A DNA stretch of 64,000 nt from DASSFG01 sp035547915 (GTDB lineage: Bacteria > Planctomycetota > Planctomycetia > Pirellulales > JAICIG01), in contig DASZTS010000093.1 in assembly GCA_035547915.1 (NCBI GenBank), forward strand, positions 48,415-112,414, given 5' to 3'. Made by a program: the position numbers and the translations under genes. Under the pieces are notes generated by a model. That model was not told where the DNA came from. It ran no database searches and saw nothing but the letters and a program-made list of their open reading frames with translations. This document shows, one piece after another, positions 8,169 through 16,452 of this stretch; within the stretch, counting starts at the first letter, position 1; each line of letters begins with the position of its first letter.

Positions 8169-8273
8169 GCGGACTACAGGGTCAACGACCGCGCCCTGCA
8201 CTTCATCCAATACGGCGGATGTTCCGGCGAATGGAACGAGTGGGTGGCTCCCGAGAACATCCGGAAGCGTTGA
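8169..8273 (+). pseudogene. C-terminal fragment of a Tudor/agenet-like small-domain protein
   Basis: The last 34 codons of this frame encode DYRVNDRALHFIQYGGCSGE followed by WNEWVAPENIRKR and a stop. The ending HYxGYxxxWDEWVxPxRIR is common in planctomycete proteins with Tudor-knot/agenet-like domains. Upstream sequence in this frame (8091-8168) looks non-coding and no start is supported, so this is most likely a gene fragment. Confidence 0.4.
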
Positions 8274-8312
8274 TACGCTGACGTGCCGCAAGCTTGGCAC
8301 CGGCGGCCGCAA

Positions 8313-8948
8313 TCAGAGCAGCATCTTGAGTGCCAGGAAGCCGAGGAAGACGAGGCCAAACAGTGCGAGCGTCAACCATTCGAAGTGACGCTCGAGCATC
8401 ACTTTGGCGGGCTCACCGAAGAAGAACATGGCAGTGGCCACCAGGAAGAAGCGCGCCGAGCGGCCGAGGATCGAGGCGAGGATTAGCGTTTGCAGCGACA
8501 CGCTCCGATGGAAGACACCCGCCCCGATCGTGAAGACCTTGTACGGGATCGGCGTGAATGCCGCGGCCAGGATAGCCAGAAAGGCATTCTTGCCGTAAAG
8601 ATCCTCGACCTCTGCGAAGTTGGCGTGGGTAAAGCCCGGCACATAGTTGAAGAAGAAATCGTCGACACTGAGCCACAGCGCCCGGCCGATGTACCACCCG
8701 GCGATACCCCCCAGCACGGAGGCGACCGCGCTCACGCCGGCATAGAAGAAAGCGCGACGCGGCTTCGAAACCGACAGGGCGATCTGCAAAACGTCGGGGG
8801 GGATCGGAAAGAAAGAGCTCTCGGCGAACGACAAAAGCGCGAGCGCCGGCGTGCCGTACGGCGTCTCGGCCCAATGCAGCACCCAGTGATAAAGCCGCTT
8901 CAGTGGCCCCAGCCTGGCCGGCGCAACCTGCATTCCCGCTTCGCTCAT
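8313..8948 (-). CDS. DedA/YqaA-family membrane protein (VTT domain)
   Basis: A 211-aa inner-membrane protein. ATG 8948 is chosen because GAGAAG lies about 8 nt upstream; a GTG at 8957 is the alternative. Features of the DedA/VTT fold: the re-entrant segment ESSFFPIPPDVLQIALSV, a Gly-rich helix GGIAGWYIG, and a second re-entrant segment FTPIPYKVFTIGAG followed by GRSARF, whose arginines are conserved in this family. Members are implicated in lipid scrambling and membrane homeostasis; YqaA-type members are less studied. It is transcribed divergently from gmd. Confidence 0.85.
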   Translation of the reverse strand: MSEAGMQVAPARLGPLKRLYHWVLHWAETPYGTPALALLSFAESSFFPIPPDVLQIALSVSKPRRAFFYAGVSAVASVLGGIAGWYIGRALWLSVDDFFFNYVPGFTHANFAEVEDLYGKNAFLAILAAAFTPIPYKVFTIGAGVFHRSVSLQTLILASILGRSARFFLVATAMFFFGEPAKVMLERHFEWLTLALFGLVFLGFLALKMLL

Positions 8949-9151
8949 CTCGTCCACTTCTCTTTTACCGAGAAAAAAGGCATGTTGCCGTTAGTGTACC
9001 CGCGACACGCAAACTTGGCATAGACCGAAAGAGCGGCACGCGGACGCGCGAAGCGGCCTAGACTTGCGGTAGCCATCGACCCGATGGCGCGTAAAACTCG
9101 ACAACGCGATCGCTACTGTTGTGTTCTCCAGACCCCGCGTATGTTAGTGCC

Positions 9152-10129
9152 ATGACGACGAGAGCCCTCATCACCGGCATCACCGGCCAAGACGGAGCGT
9201 ATCTGGCCAGGTTCCTGCTCGGCAAGGGATATGAAGTGCATGGGATGGTGCGGCGCTCGAGCAGCGAGAATTTCGAGCGCATCGCCGACCTGGCCGGCCG
9301 CATCACGTTGCACCAGGCCGACCTGCTCGACCAGTTGTCGATCGTGAACCTGTTGCGAGAGATCGCGCCGCGCGAGGTCTACAACCTGGCGGCGCAGAGC
9401 TTCGTGCCCACGAGCTGGGTGCAGCCGCTGTTGACGGGCGAGTTTACCGCCTTGGGCGTGACACGTGTGCTCGAGGCGATCCGGCTCGTGGATCAGAGCA
9501 TTCGCTTCTATCAGGCCAGCAGCAGCGAGATGTTCGGCAAGGTGCAACAAGAGCCGCAGACCGAGCGCACCCCGTTTTGGCCCCGCAGCCCCTACGGCGT
9601 GTCGAAGGTCTACGGCCATTGGATCACGGTCAACTACCGCGAAAGCTACGGCATGTTCTGCTGCTCGGGCATCCTCTTCAACCACGAGTCGCCGCTGCGG
9701 GGCAAGGAGTTTGTCACCCGCAAGGTGACCGACGCCGCCGCCCGCATCAAGCTGGGCGTACAAAAGGAACTGCGGCTGGGAAATCTCGACGCGATGCGCG
9801 ACTGGGGCTTTGCCGGCGATTACGTCGAGGCGATGTGGCTGATGCTACAGCAGGACGAGCCCGACGACTACGTGGTGGCCACGGGCGAGAAACACACCGT
9901 CCGCGAGGTGGTCGACATCGCTTTCGCCCGTGTGGGGCTCGATCCGGCGAAGTATGTGGTCGTCGACCCCGCGCTGTTGCGGCCGGCCGAAGTCAACCAC
10001 TTGTGCGGCGACGCCAGCCAGGCGCGCAGCAAGCTCGGTTGGCGGCCGCGCGTCGATTTTCGAGGCCTCGTCGAAATGATGGTCGACGCCGACCTGGAAC
10101 GGGTACGTCGCGAGATCGCCGGCAAATAG
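9152..10129 (+). CDS. gmd: GDP-mannose 4,6-dehydratase
   Basis: A 325-aa extended SDR enzyme that converts GDP-mannose to GDP-4-keto-6-deoxymannose, the precursor of fucose and other deoxy sugars of surface polysaccharides. The NAD(P)-binding GITGQDG is at residues 9-15, LAAQSFV and SSSEMFG flank the active site, and the catalytic pair is Y148/K152 in YGVSK. The substrate-binding FNHESPLRG is intact. ATG 9152 fits the usual N-terminus; the upstream TTG at 9119 would add residues unlike the family. No fcl/GMER partner is adjacent. Confidence 0.93.
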   Translation: MTTRALITGITGQDGAYLARFLLGKGYEVHGMVRRSSSENFERIADLAGRITLHQADLLDQLSIVNLLREIAPREVYNLAAQSFVPTSWVQPLLTGEFTALGVTRVLEAIRLVDQSIRFYQASSSEMFGKVQQEPQTERTPFWPRSPYGVSKVYGHWITVNYRESYGMFCCSGILFNHESPLRGKEFVTRKVTDAAARIKLGVQKELRLGNLDAMRDWGFAGDYVEAMWLMLQQDEPDDYVVATGEKHTVREVVDIAFARVGLDPAKYVVVDPALLRPAEVNHLCGDASQARSKLGWRPRVDFRGLVEMMVDADLERVRREIAGK

Positions 10130-10157
10130 CGCGAATTCCGTGATACTTCGCCGGGAA

Positions 10158-10937
10158 ATGACCGTTTGCCGTACGATCGTCGATGTGCCTCGCGACGGGG
10201 CTTGGAACATGGCGATCGACGAGGTGTTGCTCGCGCGGGCGACGGCCGAACAACGGCTACAGCTCCGCGTCTACGAATGGAACGTGGCCACGGTTTCGCT
10301 GGGCTATTTCCAGAAGGTCGCTGAACGGCAGCAACATCCGCCCAGCCTGGGCTGCCCGTTCGTGCGACGTCCGAGCGGCGGGGGTGCCATTGTTCACGAT
10401 CGCGAGGTCACTTACTCGCTGGCCGTACCCGCCGGCCGAGAGGGCGACCCGGGCGTTCTCTACCGGCGCGTCCACACGGCCCTCGTCGAGTTGCTGGGCC
10501 GGCTGGGCGCACGGGCCCACCTTTGTGAAACCGCCGATCAGCGAGAAAAAGAGCCACTTCTGACGGATCGCCCTAGCATCGGGCCGCGCGGTGGATCGGT
10601 GCCGCTGCTCTGTTTCCAGCGCCACTCGCCCGGCGACGTCCTGCTCGACGGCCACAAAGTGATCGGCAGCGCTCAGCGGCGGGGCCAGGGCGCCATCTTG
10701 CAACATGGCAGCGTGCTGCTCGACACCTCACCGGCCGCGCCCGAGTTGCCCGGTATTCTGAATCTCGCGCCGGTTTCGCTGTCGCGAGGTGAATGGTCGC
10801 GACATTTGCAAGACGCTCTTGCGCGTGCATTCGATTGCACGCCCGTCGAGAAGGGCCTGACCGAAGCGGAAATCGGTGCGGCGGAGCATCTAGTGGCCAC
10901 GAAATACGGCTGCGATCCGTGGAACCGCCGCCGATAG
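10158..10937 (+). CDS. lipoate-protein ligase / octanoyltransferase family protein
   Basis: A 259-aa BPL_LplA_LipB-type domain. Motifs: RRPSGGGAIVHDREVTYSLA for lipoyl/octanoyl binding, and GHKVIGSAQRRGQGAILQHG, which carries the conserved lysine. The segment CFQRHSPGDVLLDG has a Cys where LipM-type octanoyltransferases have their acyl-accepting Cys in a CFxxPS/E context, so a LipM-like octanoyl-ACP:protein transferase is as likely as an ATP-dependent ligase. ATG 10158 is preferred to GTG 10140. It starts 28 nt after gmd and ends in an intrinsic terminator. Confidence 0.8.
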   Translation: MTVCRTIVDVPRDGAWNMAIDEVLLARATAEQRLQLRVYEWNVATVSLGYFQKVAERQQHPPSLGCPFVRRPSGGGAIVHDREVTYSLAVPAGREGDPGVLYRRVHTALVELLGRLGARAHLCETADQREKEPLLTDRPSIGPRGGSVPLLCFQRHSPGDVLLDGHKVIGSAQRRGQGAILQHGSVLLDTSPAAPELPGILNLAPVSLSRGEWSRHLQDALARAFDCTPVEKGLTEAEIGAAEHLVATKYGCDPWNRRR

Positions 10938-10971
10938 CGAAGAGTCGCCAACTTCGCTCTTCGCAAATTTT
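10937..10971 (+). terminator. intrinsic terminator after the lipoyl transferase gene
   Basis: GCGAAGAG (10937-10944) pairs with CTCTTCGC (10957-10964), followed by AAATTTTT. The 5' arm begins at the last base of the stop codon. Confidence 0.8.
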
Positions 10972-10982
10972 TAACAAAACTT

Positions 10983-11011
10983 TTGACTTGTGACTTTAGG
11001 ATTGTTATGCT
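10983..11011 (+). promoter_or_regulatory. strong sigma70-type promoter, TTGACT-17-TATGCT
   Basis: The -35 hexamer TTGACT is at 10983-10988 and the -10 hexamer TATGCT at 11006-11011, with exactly 17 nt between them, just after the preceding terminator. The first supported coding start downstream is the FHA gene at 11455, leaving a ~440 nt leader or a separate small RNA. Confidence 0.6.
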
Positions 11012-11017
11012 CTGGGC

Positions 11018-11454
11018 TGTTGCTCCATTTTGCCGGCAGGCCGTAGCTTATGCGTGCCCCTCACAGTGAGGGGTTGCTTGGCTAGCAGAATGTGAGAAAC
11101 TCACAGAGGCGCGGAAAGAGAGAGGCATCGCAAAGCGTTCGCAGCGTCGCAGTTCAGCGACGGTGGTGCCAAGTACGCCGAGCGTTTCACGGTCAGTCAT
11201 TTTCATCGGGCGTGGCTTTTTATTCGACGGCGCGTTGGTTCTTGCAGCGATTATTCGTTTACAGCTCAAGCCCAACGATCCCTTTTGGCCGATGATCTTG
11301 ATTGGGATTTGATCCGGTTAGGGGCGGTTAAGAAATAGCGGGTTCTCACAAGTCGGTTGCCTGACAGAGTGACACATGCTCGCCAGAGGGGTTCGCAAGC
11401 GCTGATCCCATAATTCGATTCCATCCGTAACCTCTGCGGAGCGATGTCACGCAA
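11018..11454 (+). other. 437 bp non-coding stretch: candidate small RNA or long leader
   Basis: No supported ORF. Visible structure: an inverted repeat CCCCTCACAGTGAGGGG at 11057-11073, a short stem GTGAG-AAA-CTCAC at ~11091-11103, and a possible longer stem between GGCATCGC (~11125) and GCGACGGTGGTGCC (~11157-11170). Lying behind a strong promoter, this could be an independent RNA or the 5' leader of the FHA gene. It does not show the signatures of SRP RNA, tmRNA or RNase P RNA. Confidence 0.35.
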
Positions 11455-12102
11455 ATGGACGTACGACTGAAGGTTTTGGTCGGTAAGAACGCCGGACAAG
11501 AATTAGCGGTCCCCGGACCAAAATTCTTTATCGGTAGGGCGGAAGACTGCCAACTCAGGCCGCGCAGCGACCTGATCAGCCGGCACCATTGTGTGCTGCT
11601 GATCGAGGATTCGTTCGTGGCCGTGCGCGATTTTGGCAGCAAGAACGGTACGATCGTGAACGACGAGCGCATCGTCGGCGAGCGGGAACTGAAGCAAGGC
11701 GACCACCTGGTGGTAGGCCCGCTCGAGTTCGAGGTGCAAGTGCACGCGCCGACACCCTCGAAGAAGCGCCCGAAGGTCGAGAGCGTCAAGGAAGCGGCCG
11801 CCCGCACGGCGGAAGGGCACCGCGACGAAAAGCTGGACGTCAGTCAATGGCTGGGCGACGGCGACTCGAAGGTCGGGAACGCCGAGACGCGCGTCATCAA
11901 CATGAACGAAACCGGCGAGCTCGACTTGGGCAACGGCCACTCCGCCGCTCCGGTGCCGGCGGAATCCGCGCCTGCGGCGAAGCCGGAGCCGGTGGCAGCA
12001 GCCAAGGCAGGCTCGGGTAAGCTTCCCCCGGTACCCAAGTCGCAGACAGACAGTCGTGCCGCCGCGGCGGACGTGCTGAATAAGTTCTTCAAGCGGCGCT
12101 AA
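11455..12102 (+). CDS. FHA-domain protein
   Basis: A 215-aa cytoplasmic protein. The FHA domain spans residues ~5-95 with the phosphothreonine-binding signature: GRAEDCQLR, then SRHHC and the GSKNGTIVN loop. The rest is a low-complexity Ala/Pro/Lys-rich tail with NGHSAAPVPAESAPAA, ending in LNKFFKRR. GGAG lies about 14 nt before ATG 11455. FHA proteins read Ser/Thr phosphorylation, and planctomycetes encode many Hanks kinases (one is at 41.9 kb), but no kinase is adjacent here. Confidence 0.88.
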   Translation: MDVRLKVLVGKNAGQELAVPGPKFFIGRAEDCQLRPRSDLISRHHCVLLIEDSFVAVRDFGSKNGTIVNDERIVGERELKQGDHLVVGPLEFEVQVHAPTPSKKRPKVESVKEAAARTAEGHRDEKLDVSQWLGDGDSKVGNAETRVINMNETGELDLGNGHSAAPVPAESAPAAKPEPVAAAKAGSGKLPPVPKSQTDSRAAAADVLNKFFKRR

Positions 12103-12194
12103 GCCGTTTCGGATCGAGACCCGGCTATCGCGCAGCGACGTGCGTTTTCTCGCGCGGTCGGCGCGATGAACGTCGGGTCTTCGTCGTTTTTGAG

Positions 12195-12292
12195 AGCAAC
12201 GGATAAAGCCGAATCGAACTCGGCAAAGTTCGGCGTTCCACGGCCGATCTTTTTGCGCACGGCGCTCCGGCTTACGGTTTTTGTCAGGTGCC
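12195..12292 (+). repeat. intergenic hairpin element, family 1, copy 1
   Basis: About 98 bp running from AGCAACGGATAAAGCC to GGTTTTTGTCAGGTGCC, with a central hairpin-like core GTTCGGCGTTCCACGGCCGA and TTTTT. It aligns along its length with the elements at 18408 (same strand), 38233 and 47525 (opposite strand). The most complete, at 38233-38329, has imperfect terminal inverted repeats. Confidence 0.6.
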
Positions 12293-12377
12293 GTGGGGCT
12301 GCAATCGCTTGCCCGCAGCCGTGCGCCATACTAGGTTCAATCGTTGGTTGCATCACCAGCGAGGAAATCGACGAACC

Positions 12378-12584
12378 ATGTCCACGGCCGACGACGAAGC
12401 GTTGAAACGACGATACCGGGAGTTTTTGGACTTACTGCCGCTGACGATCGAGATTGCGGGCCTGGCGACCAACAGCTCGCCGCGCAGCTTCACCAGCGAA
12501 CAGATGGAGGCCCGTGCCCAGGTCCTGTCGTCTGCGTTCAAGTTGGCTCGCCAGGTCGTCCGCGAGGCGATCAAATCGGGCTGA
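12378..12584 (+). CDS. small conserved hypothetical protein, 68 aa
   Basis: ATG 12378 begins MSTADDEALKRRYREFLDLL. The longer frame to 12288 has no support and crosses the repeat element. The protein is mainly helical and ends in ARAQVLSSAFKLARQVVREA. I recognise this as a small planctomycete-type hypothetical. No membrane segment or motif. Function unknown. Confidence 0.7.
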   Translation: MSTADDEALKRRYREFLDLLPLTIEIAGLATNSSPRSFTSEQMEARAQVLSSAFKLARQVVREAIKSG

Positions 12585-12644
12585 ACGGCCCCCGGACAAT
12601 CGCTTTTTCTCGCTTGACCGCGGTTTTCCCGCCGACTTATAGTT

Positions 12645-12702
12645 CTAAGAGGTTGCGGAGAATTTCCCGCATCTCCGGGGCGTTTCTCGTCAGCCTCGAA
12701 GC
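12645..12702 (+). repeat. possible diverged copy of the 68 bp repeat (family 2)
   Basis: AATTTCCCGCATCTCCGGGG at 12661 and CGTTTCTCGTCAGCCTCGAA line up with the 3' two-thirds of the repeats at 13116, 28926 and 49224. The 5' third is not recognisable. Confidence 0.35.
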
Positions 12703-12783
12703 TTACGGAGAGGCTAGCAAGCTGCCAAGGAGCGCGGTTTGCAGACTGCTCCCGGTGGGACCCCGACAAAGCGAGCAAGATTG

Positions 12784-13032
12784 GTGAAAGCCTCGAAAAA
12801 AGAGCGTAAGCAGGCGGCCATCCTCGGCCTGGGGCTCGATGGCGACGACGGGCATACCAGGCTGACTCGGGGAAAGAACTTCGTGTTGTATGGCGGCTCG
12901 CAAGACACGCACGCCCAGATGCAGGAAACGGCCGTAAAAATCAACGAGCATTTAGACCGCCGCGGAAAGAGCCTGGAAGAGGTGTCGCCCCGCGAATTGC
13001 GCGATATTTACCGCGAAGTCACCGACCGTTAA
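12784..13032 (+). CDS. small conserved hypothetical protein, 82 aa
   Basis: The conserved part runs KKERKQAAILGLGLDGDDGH, RLTRGKNFVLYGGSQDTHAQ and then a helix ending LRDIYREVTDR, a pattern seen in many planctomycete genomes as a protein of unknown function. GTG 12784 gives a protein starting MKASKKERK; TTG 12739 would add 15 residues with no ribosome-binding site. The basic N-terminus and GGSQDTH core have no assigned role. Confidence 0.65.
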   Translation: MKASKKERKQAAILGLGLDGDDGHTRLTRGKNFVLYGGSQDTHAQMQETAVKINEHLDRRGKSLEEVSPRELRDIYREVTDR

Positions 13033-13115
13033 ACGCCTATCCGCATGTTGTCGTGGGCACTGCCGGTCTTGCTGGTCGGGAATTGCCTCGCGGTCTCTTG
13101 GCAGCCCAAAAAGTG

Positions 13116-13183
13116 ACCAAAAATCGATCGGAGCGTCTCGCTTTTCCCGCATCGCCCGAGGGTTTTCTGGGGAGCATCTAAAA
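13116..13183 (+). repeat. 68 bp intergenic repeat, family 2, copy A
   Basis: Runs from ACCAAAAATCGATCGG through TCGCTTTTCCCGCAT to AGCATCTAAAA. Two other elements of the same length and ends lie at 28926-28993 and 49224-49291. Here it occupies the leader before the ECF sigma factor gene. Confidence 0.6.
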
Positions 13184-13244
13184 CCTGAAACCGGACCGAG
13201 TTCCGGCAGGTATTCCCGGTCGGAGTGGCTTCACGGCAGCCGAG

Positions 13245-13808
13245 GTGAGCAATTTGCCGGATGACGTTTCCGAACTAGTTCGGCGCAGCCTGGCGGGCGA
13301 GCAAGCGGCGATGACCGAATTGGTCGACTGTTTCCGCGGCCAGGTGTTCGGTCTCTGTTACCGCATGCTCGGTCATCGGCAGGACGCGGAAGATGTGACG
13401 CAGGAGTCGTTCGTGCGGGCGCTGCGCAGCCTGGCGCGCTGGGACAACCAACGGGATTTCCGGCCCTGGCTGTTGGCCATCGCGGCCAATCGGTGTCGCA
13501 GCCTGCTGGCGACGCGCCGCAACGTGCCGAAGCCCTCTTCCGAGGTGGAGGAATTGCCCGACGCGCGCTCCTTTCGTGAGGAGCGGCACGTGGGAGAGGA
13601 AGTGTCGCTGGCCCTGGCCCGTTTGCGGGAAGAATACCGGCAGGCGTTTGTGCTGTTCCATGAACAAGAATTGACCTACGCGGAGATCGCCGAAGTGCTC
13701 GACTGTCCGGTAGGAACGGTGAAGACGTGGGTGCACCGAGCTCGCCGCGACCTGGCCGAGCATCTGCGCCGACGAGGCTTCGTCAAGGAGTCGTCCGATG
13801 CGGTGTGA
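13245..13808 (+). CDS. ECF-family RNA polymerase sigma factor
   Basis: A 187-aa sigma factor. Region 2 covers residues ~12-80, including the RDAEDVTQESFVRALRSL-like helix that contacts core RNA polymerase. Region 4 covers ~120-175 with the helix-turn-helix LTYAEIAEVLDCPVGTVKTW. GTG 13245 is the start. The last 11 nt overlap the anti-sigma gene, so the pair is co-translated. It presumably controls its own operon in response to a signal relayed by the zinc anti-sigma factor. Signal and target promoters are unknown. Confidence 0.92.
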   Translation: MSNLPDDVSELVRRSLAGEQAAMTELVDCFRGQVFGLCYRMLGHRQDAEDVTQESFVRALRSLARWDNQRDFRPWLLAIAANRCRSLLATRRNVPKPSSEVEELPDARSFREERHVGEEVSLALARLREEYRQAFVLFHEQELTYAEIAEVLDCPVGTVKTWVHRARRDLAEHLRRRGFVKESSDAV

Positions 13809-14481
13809 CGAGTTTGAATCGCGGCTGAACGAGGTGCTCGACGAGCGGCGGCCACTGTCGTCGGCCCCCGACATCGAAGAGCATGCGCGGCGTTGCGGCC
13901 AATGTCGGGAGGTGGCTCGCAGCTACGAAGCCATGACGGCCGGCTTGCACTACGACACGGTGCCTACCGTGCCCGAGGGCCTGACCGCCAGGATCGTGAA
14001 CGAGGCGATGCGGTCCGGGCGGGAAGCGCGGCCTGCCGAACGGCACGTCGCCGTACTGCGATATCCACGACGTTTGCCGGCCGCGGCACTTCTGGCGGCC
14101 GTGCTCCTCCTGGCCGTGACGCTGACCTGGATCGATCATCGGCGAGGCAGCGACGGGCCGCGCGGGAAGGCGGAAACGGATTCGGTGGCACAGGCCGACC
14201 GACCCCGGCCGGCGCAGGTGCTGAATCAAAAGCCGCCCGGGGCGGGGAGTGCCATCGACGAACAGGTCGACCGCGCGACGGCGCCGCACGAGACAGACTC
14301 CTTCGCGTCCCAGAATCTGTTGAATCTTGGTTCTTTGCCCGCCGCGGGCTGGGCGCAGCCTGGCGCCGAGTGGGCACAAGAGATGGCCGACGGCTTGCAG
14401 CCGGTCACGCGCCCCACGGTCGGCGCCATCAACGGGTTCCTGAACTTGTGGGGCATCGGCGACGAGGGGCGTCGGTCATGA
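13798..14481 (+). CDS. zinc-finger anti-sigma factor, membrane anchored
   Basis: A 227-aa protein whose N-terminus has the ZAS/zf-HC2 motif H29-x3-C33-x2-C36 (EHARRCGQC), which binds the cognate ECF factor. A single membrane helix follows at ~93-112 (LPAAALLAAVLLLAVTLTWI), then a periplasmic low-complexity region. It overlaps the sigma gene by 11 nt and the next gene by an ATGA. Family knowledge says it holds the sigma factor at the membrane until a signal arrives. Confidence 0.85.
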   Translation: MRCDEFESRLNEVLDERRPLSSAPDIEEHARRCGQCREVARSYEAMTAGLHYDTVPTVPEGLTARIVNEAMRSGREARPAERHVAVLRYPRRLPAAALLAAVLLLAVTLTWIDHRRGSDGPRGKAETDSVAQADRPRPAQVLNQKPPGAGSAIDEQVDRATAPHETDSFASQNLLNLGSLPAAGWAQPGAEWAQEMADGLQPVTRPTVGAINGFLNLWGIGDEGRRS

Positions 14482-16370
14482 GGCTTGCGCGCGGCAATCG
14501 GTTCTGGGCGGTCGCCGCCGCATGGCTGCTGGTCGCGACGGCGTCCTATGCCGCGGAGGGCGTGCCGGAAGCCGCCGCCGAGCGCCGCCTGGTAAGCTGG
14601 GTCGGCAACGACGTTGGTATTTGCCTACAGCTCGATGACCTGGCGCAACGTTTGGCCGACTTTGTCGAGAGTCCGCTCGCGCAGCGGCTGCACCGTTTTC
14701 AGCCGATTGCCACGTGGCGCGATCTGCACCGAGCGCGGCTGAGCGTGTTGCGGGGTGAGATCGAGCGGCGTACGGGCGCGAATGTCCGCGATCTCGTTAA
14801 GCAATTGTTCGGCCGCGAGGTATTGTTCGCGATCTGGCCGCCCAGCGATCCCGCGGGTGGCCAACCGGCGGCGCTGTTGCTGGCCGAGTCGACCGACCGC
14901 ACCGTGATGCAGCGCACGCTGGAGAGGCTCGTTGCAGCCCGGCGGCAAGCAGGACGGTGGCGAGGCAAACGCACCATCGAGGTCGCGGGCGAAGCCTTCA
15001 CGATCGATTCGGTGATCGCCGACGACGATCGATCGGCATTTTTTGTCACGTCGGCCGACGATGTGGCGATGATCGCGACGAGCGAAGCCTTGCTCGTTTC
15101 GGCGTTAGGGCGACGTGCCGATGCCGGAGCGACGGATCCTTCGCGGGCCGTGCAGGACAGCGTGTCGCTCGCGTCCTCGCCGGCCTATCTGGCCGCGAGC
15201 GAGCGGCTCAGCCCGCGGGCCGTGGCGACGTTGTTCGTTAATCCGCGCGCCTGGGATACGGCTCTCGAAGCCGACCTGAAGACCAAGAAGCCCGGCTCCG
15301 AGGAAGCCCGCTCGCAGGCGGTTCTCTTGGCGGCCTGGCGCGAGACGCAGTATGTGGCCGGTTCGCTGAGCTTCGCACCGCATCTCGGTGCCGAGTTGGC
15401 CTGGGGTTGGCAGGCTGACGATTTGCCCGATCCTGTGCGCGAAGTAGCGGCCAGCTTGGAGGGACGCTCCGAACTGTTCGACGTTGTTCCGGCCGATGCG
15501 CTGATCGCCGTCGTCGCACATGCCGACGTGGGCCGCCTGGTGCGCTACATGATCGCGGGCGAGTGGCAGAAATCGGCCGCGGCGCCGCTGGGCTCCGCGA
15601 CGCCATCCAATCGACCCGATCAGAACGGAAGCATTTTGATGTGGGCATTGACCGCCGGTTTGGGGCCCGACTGGGTCGGCTACTTGATGCCGCCAGGCCA
15701 AACATCGTCAGCGGGGGACACTTCGTCGCCGGTCGATCTGGTGCTCGGGGTACAGACTCGGCCGCTCGAGTCGGATGGCAATCGGCCCGCACTCGCGCTG
15801 AGCATCGAGCCGTTGCTGCACGCACTCTCGTCGGCCGCGGTGGAAGCCGCCAATCGCCAAGCGGGCGCGCAGGTCGCCTCGATCAAGTCGTATGAGTCGG
15901 ATGCGACGGCCGACGTCCGGCGCCGGATCACCGTGGCGTCGGGAATTATGCCGGGTCGGCCGACGCAAGACGTCGCGTATTGTGTGGACGATAAGGACCG
16001 CTTTTGGGTGAGCTCTTCCGCGCCGTGCTTGGCACAGGCTGCGGTCGAGGGGGGCGAGCGTCTGGTCGACGATGCGGCGATTCAGGCCGCGCTCGGTCGC
16101 GACGGGAAGCCCAGCGGGCTGGTCTATGTCAATCTGGCGGGGTGGCGCAGACTGGCTGCAAAAGGTCGCTCGGCGGTCGATTTCTTGTGGCAGGGCAGGG
16201 ATCTCGACGAACGGGCGAAGGAACAACAATTCCAGGAGTTGCTGGCCCTCGTGCGACTCGCAGATCGGCTGCTGTTCACGAGCCACGTCGACGGATCGAC
16301 GGTCCATCTCGCCGTGACGATCTCTGCCGACGGCTCAGCGAGCGGGAACGGTCTGCGCGACCGCGATTGA
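14478..16370 (+). CDS. exported hypothetical protein, 630 aa, in ECF operon
   Basis: ATG 14478 overlaps the anti-sigma stop (ATGA), so the open frame extending upstream inside the sigma/anti-sigma genes is not used. A signal peptide (FWAVAAAWLLVATASYA, cleavage near residue 25) precedes a large soluble domain. The segments LVSWVGNDVGICLQLDDL and ALLLAESTD followed by a helix resemble the planctomycete group of DUF3352-like exported proteins, but I cannot confirm a family. Co-translation with sigma and anti-sigma makes it a candidate sensor or effector of the envelope signal. Confidence 0.75.
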   Translation: MRLARGNRFWAVAAAWLLVATASYAAEGVPEAAAERRLVSWVGNDVGICLQLDDLAQRLADFVESPLAQRLHRFQPIATWRDLHRARLSVLRGEIERRTGANVRDLVKQLFGREVLFAIWPPSDPAGGQPAALLLAESTDRTVMQRTLERLVAARRQAGRWRGKRTIEVAGEAFTIDSVIADDDRSAFFVTSADDVAMIATSEALLVSALGRRADAGATDPSRAVQDSVSLASSPAYLAASERLSPRAVATLFVNPRAWDTALEADLKTKKPGSEEARSQAVLLAAWRETQYVAGSLSFAPHLGAELAWGWQADDLPDPVREVAASLEGRSELFDVVPADALIAVVAHADVGRLVRYMIAGEWQKSAAAPLGSATPSNRPDQNGSILMWALTAGLGPDWVGYLMPPGQTSSAGDTSSPVDLVLGVQTRPLESDGNRPALALSIEPLLHALSSAAVEAANRQAGAQVASIKSYESDATADVRRRITVASGIMPGRPTQDVAYCVDDKDRFWVSSSAPCLAQAAVEGGERLVDDAAIQAALGRDGKPSGLVYVNLAGWRRLAAKGRSAVDFLWQGRDLDERAKEQQFQELLALVRLADRLLFTSHVDGSTVHLAVTISADGSASGNGLRDRD

Positions 16371-16452
16371 CAGCCGGAGCGGCTTGCCACATGCTGGGGT
16401 CATTGTCACATTCCCCGGGGTACCCGCCGCAACCTAACCGTAGGAGACCGCC

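Noticed and set aside
11018..11290. 6S, SRP or tmRNA gene behind the strong promoter
   Set aside because: The conserved cores of these RNAs (for example the SRP GGAAGG-GCAGC loop or the tmRNA tRNA-like end) are not visible; kept only as an unclassified candidate.
13893..14477. Upstream extension of the 630-aa exported protein through the anti-sigma gene
   Set aside because: The frame is open by chance of high GC. A signal peptide begins at 14478 and the ATGA overlap with the anti-sigma stop fits a coupled start.
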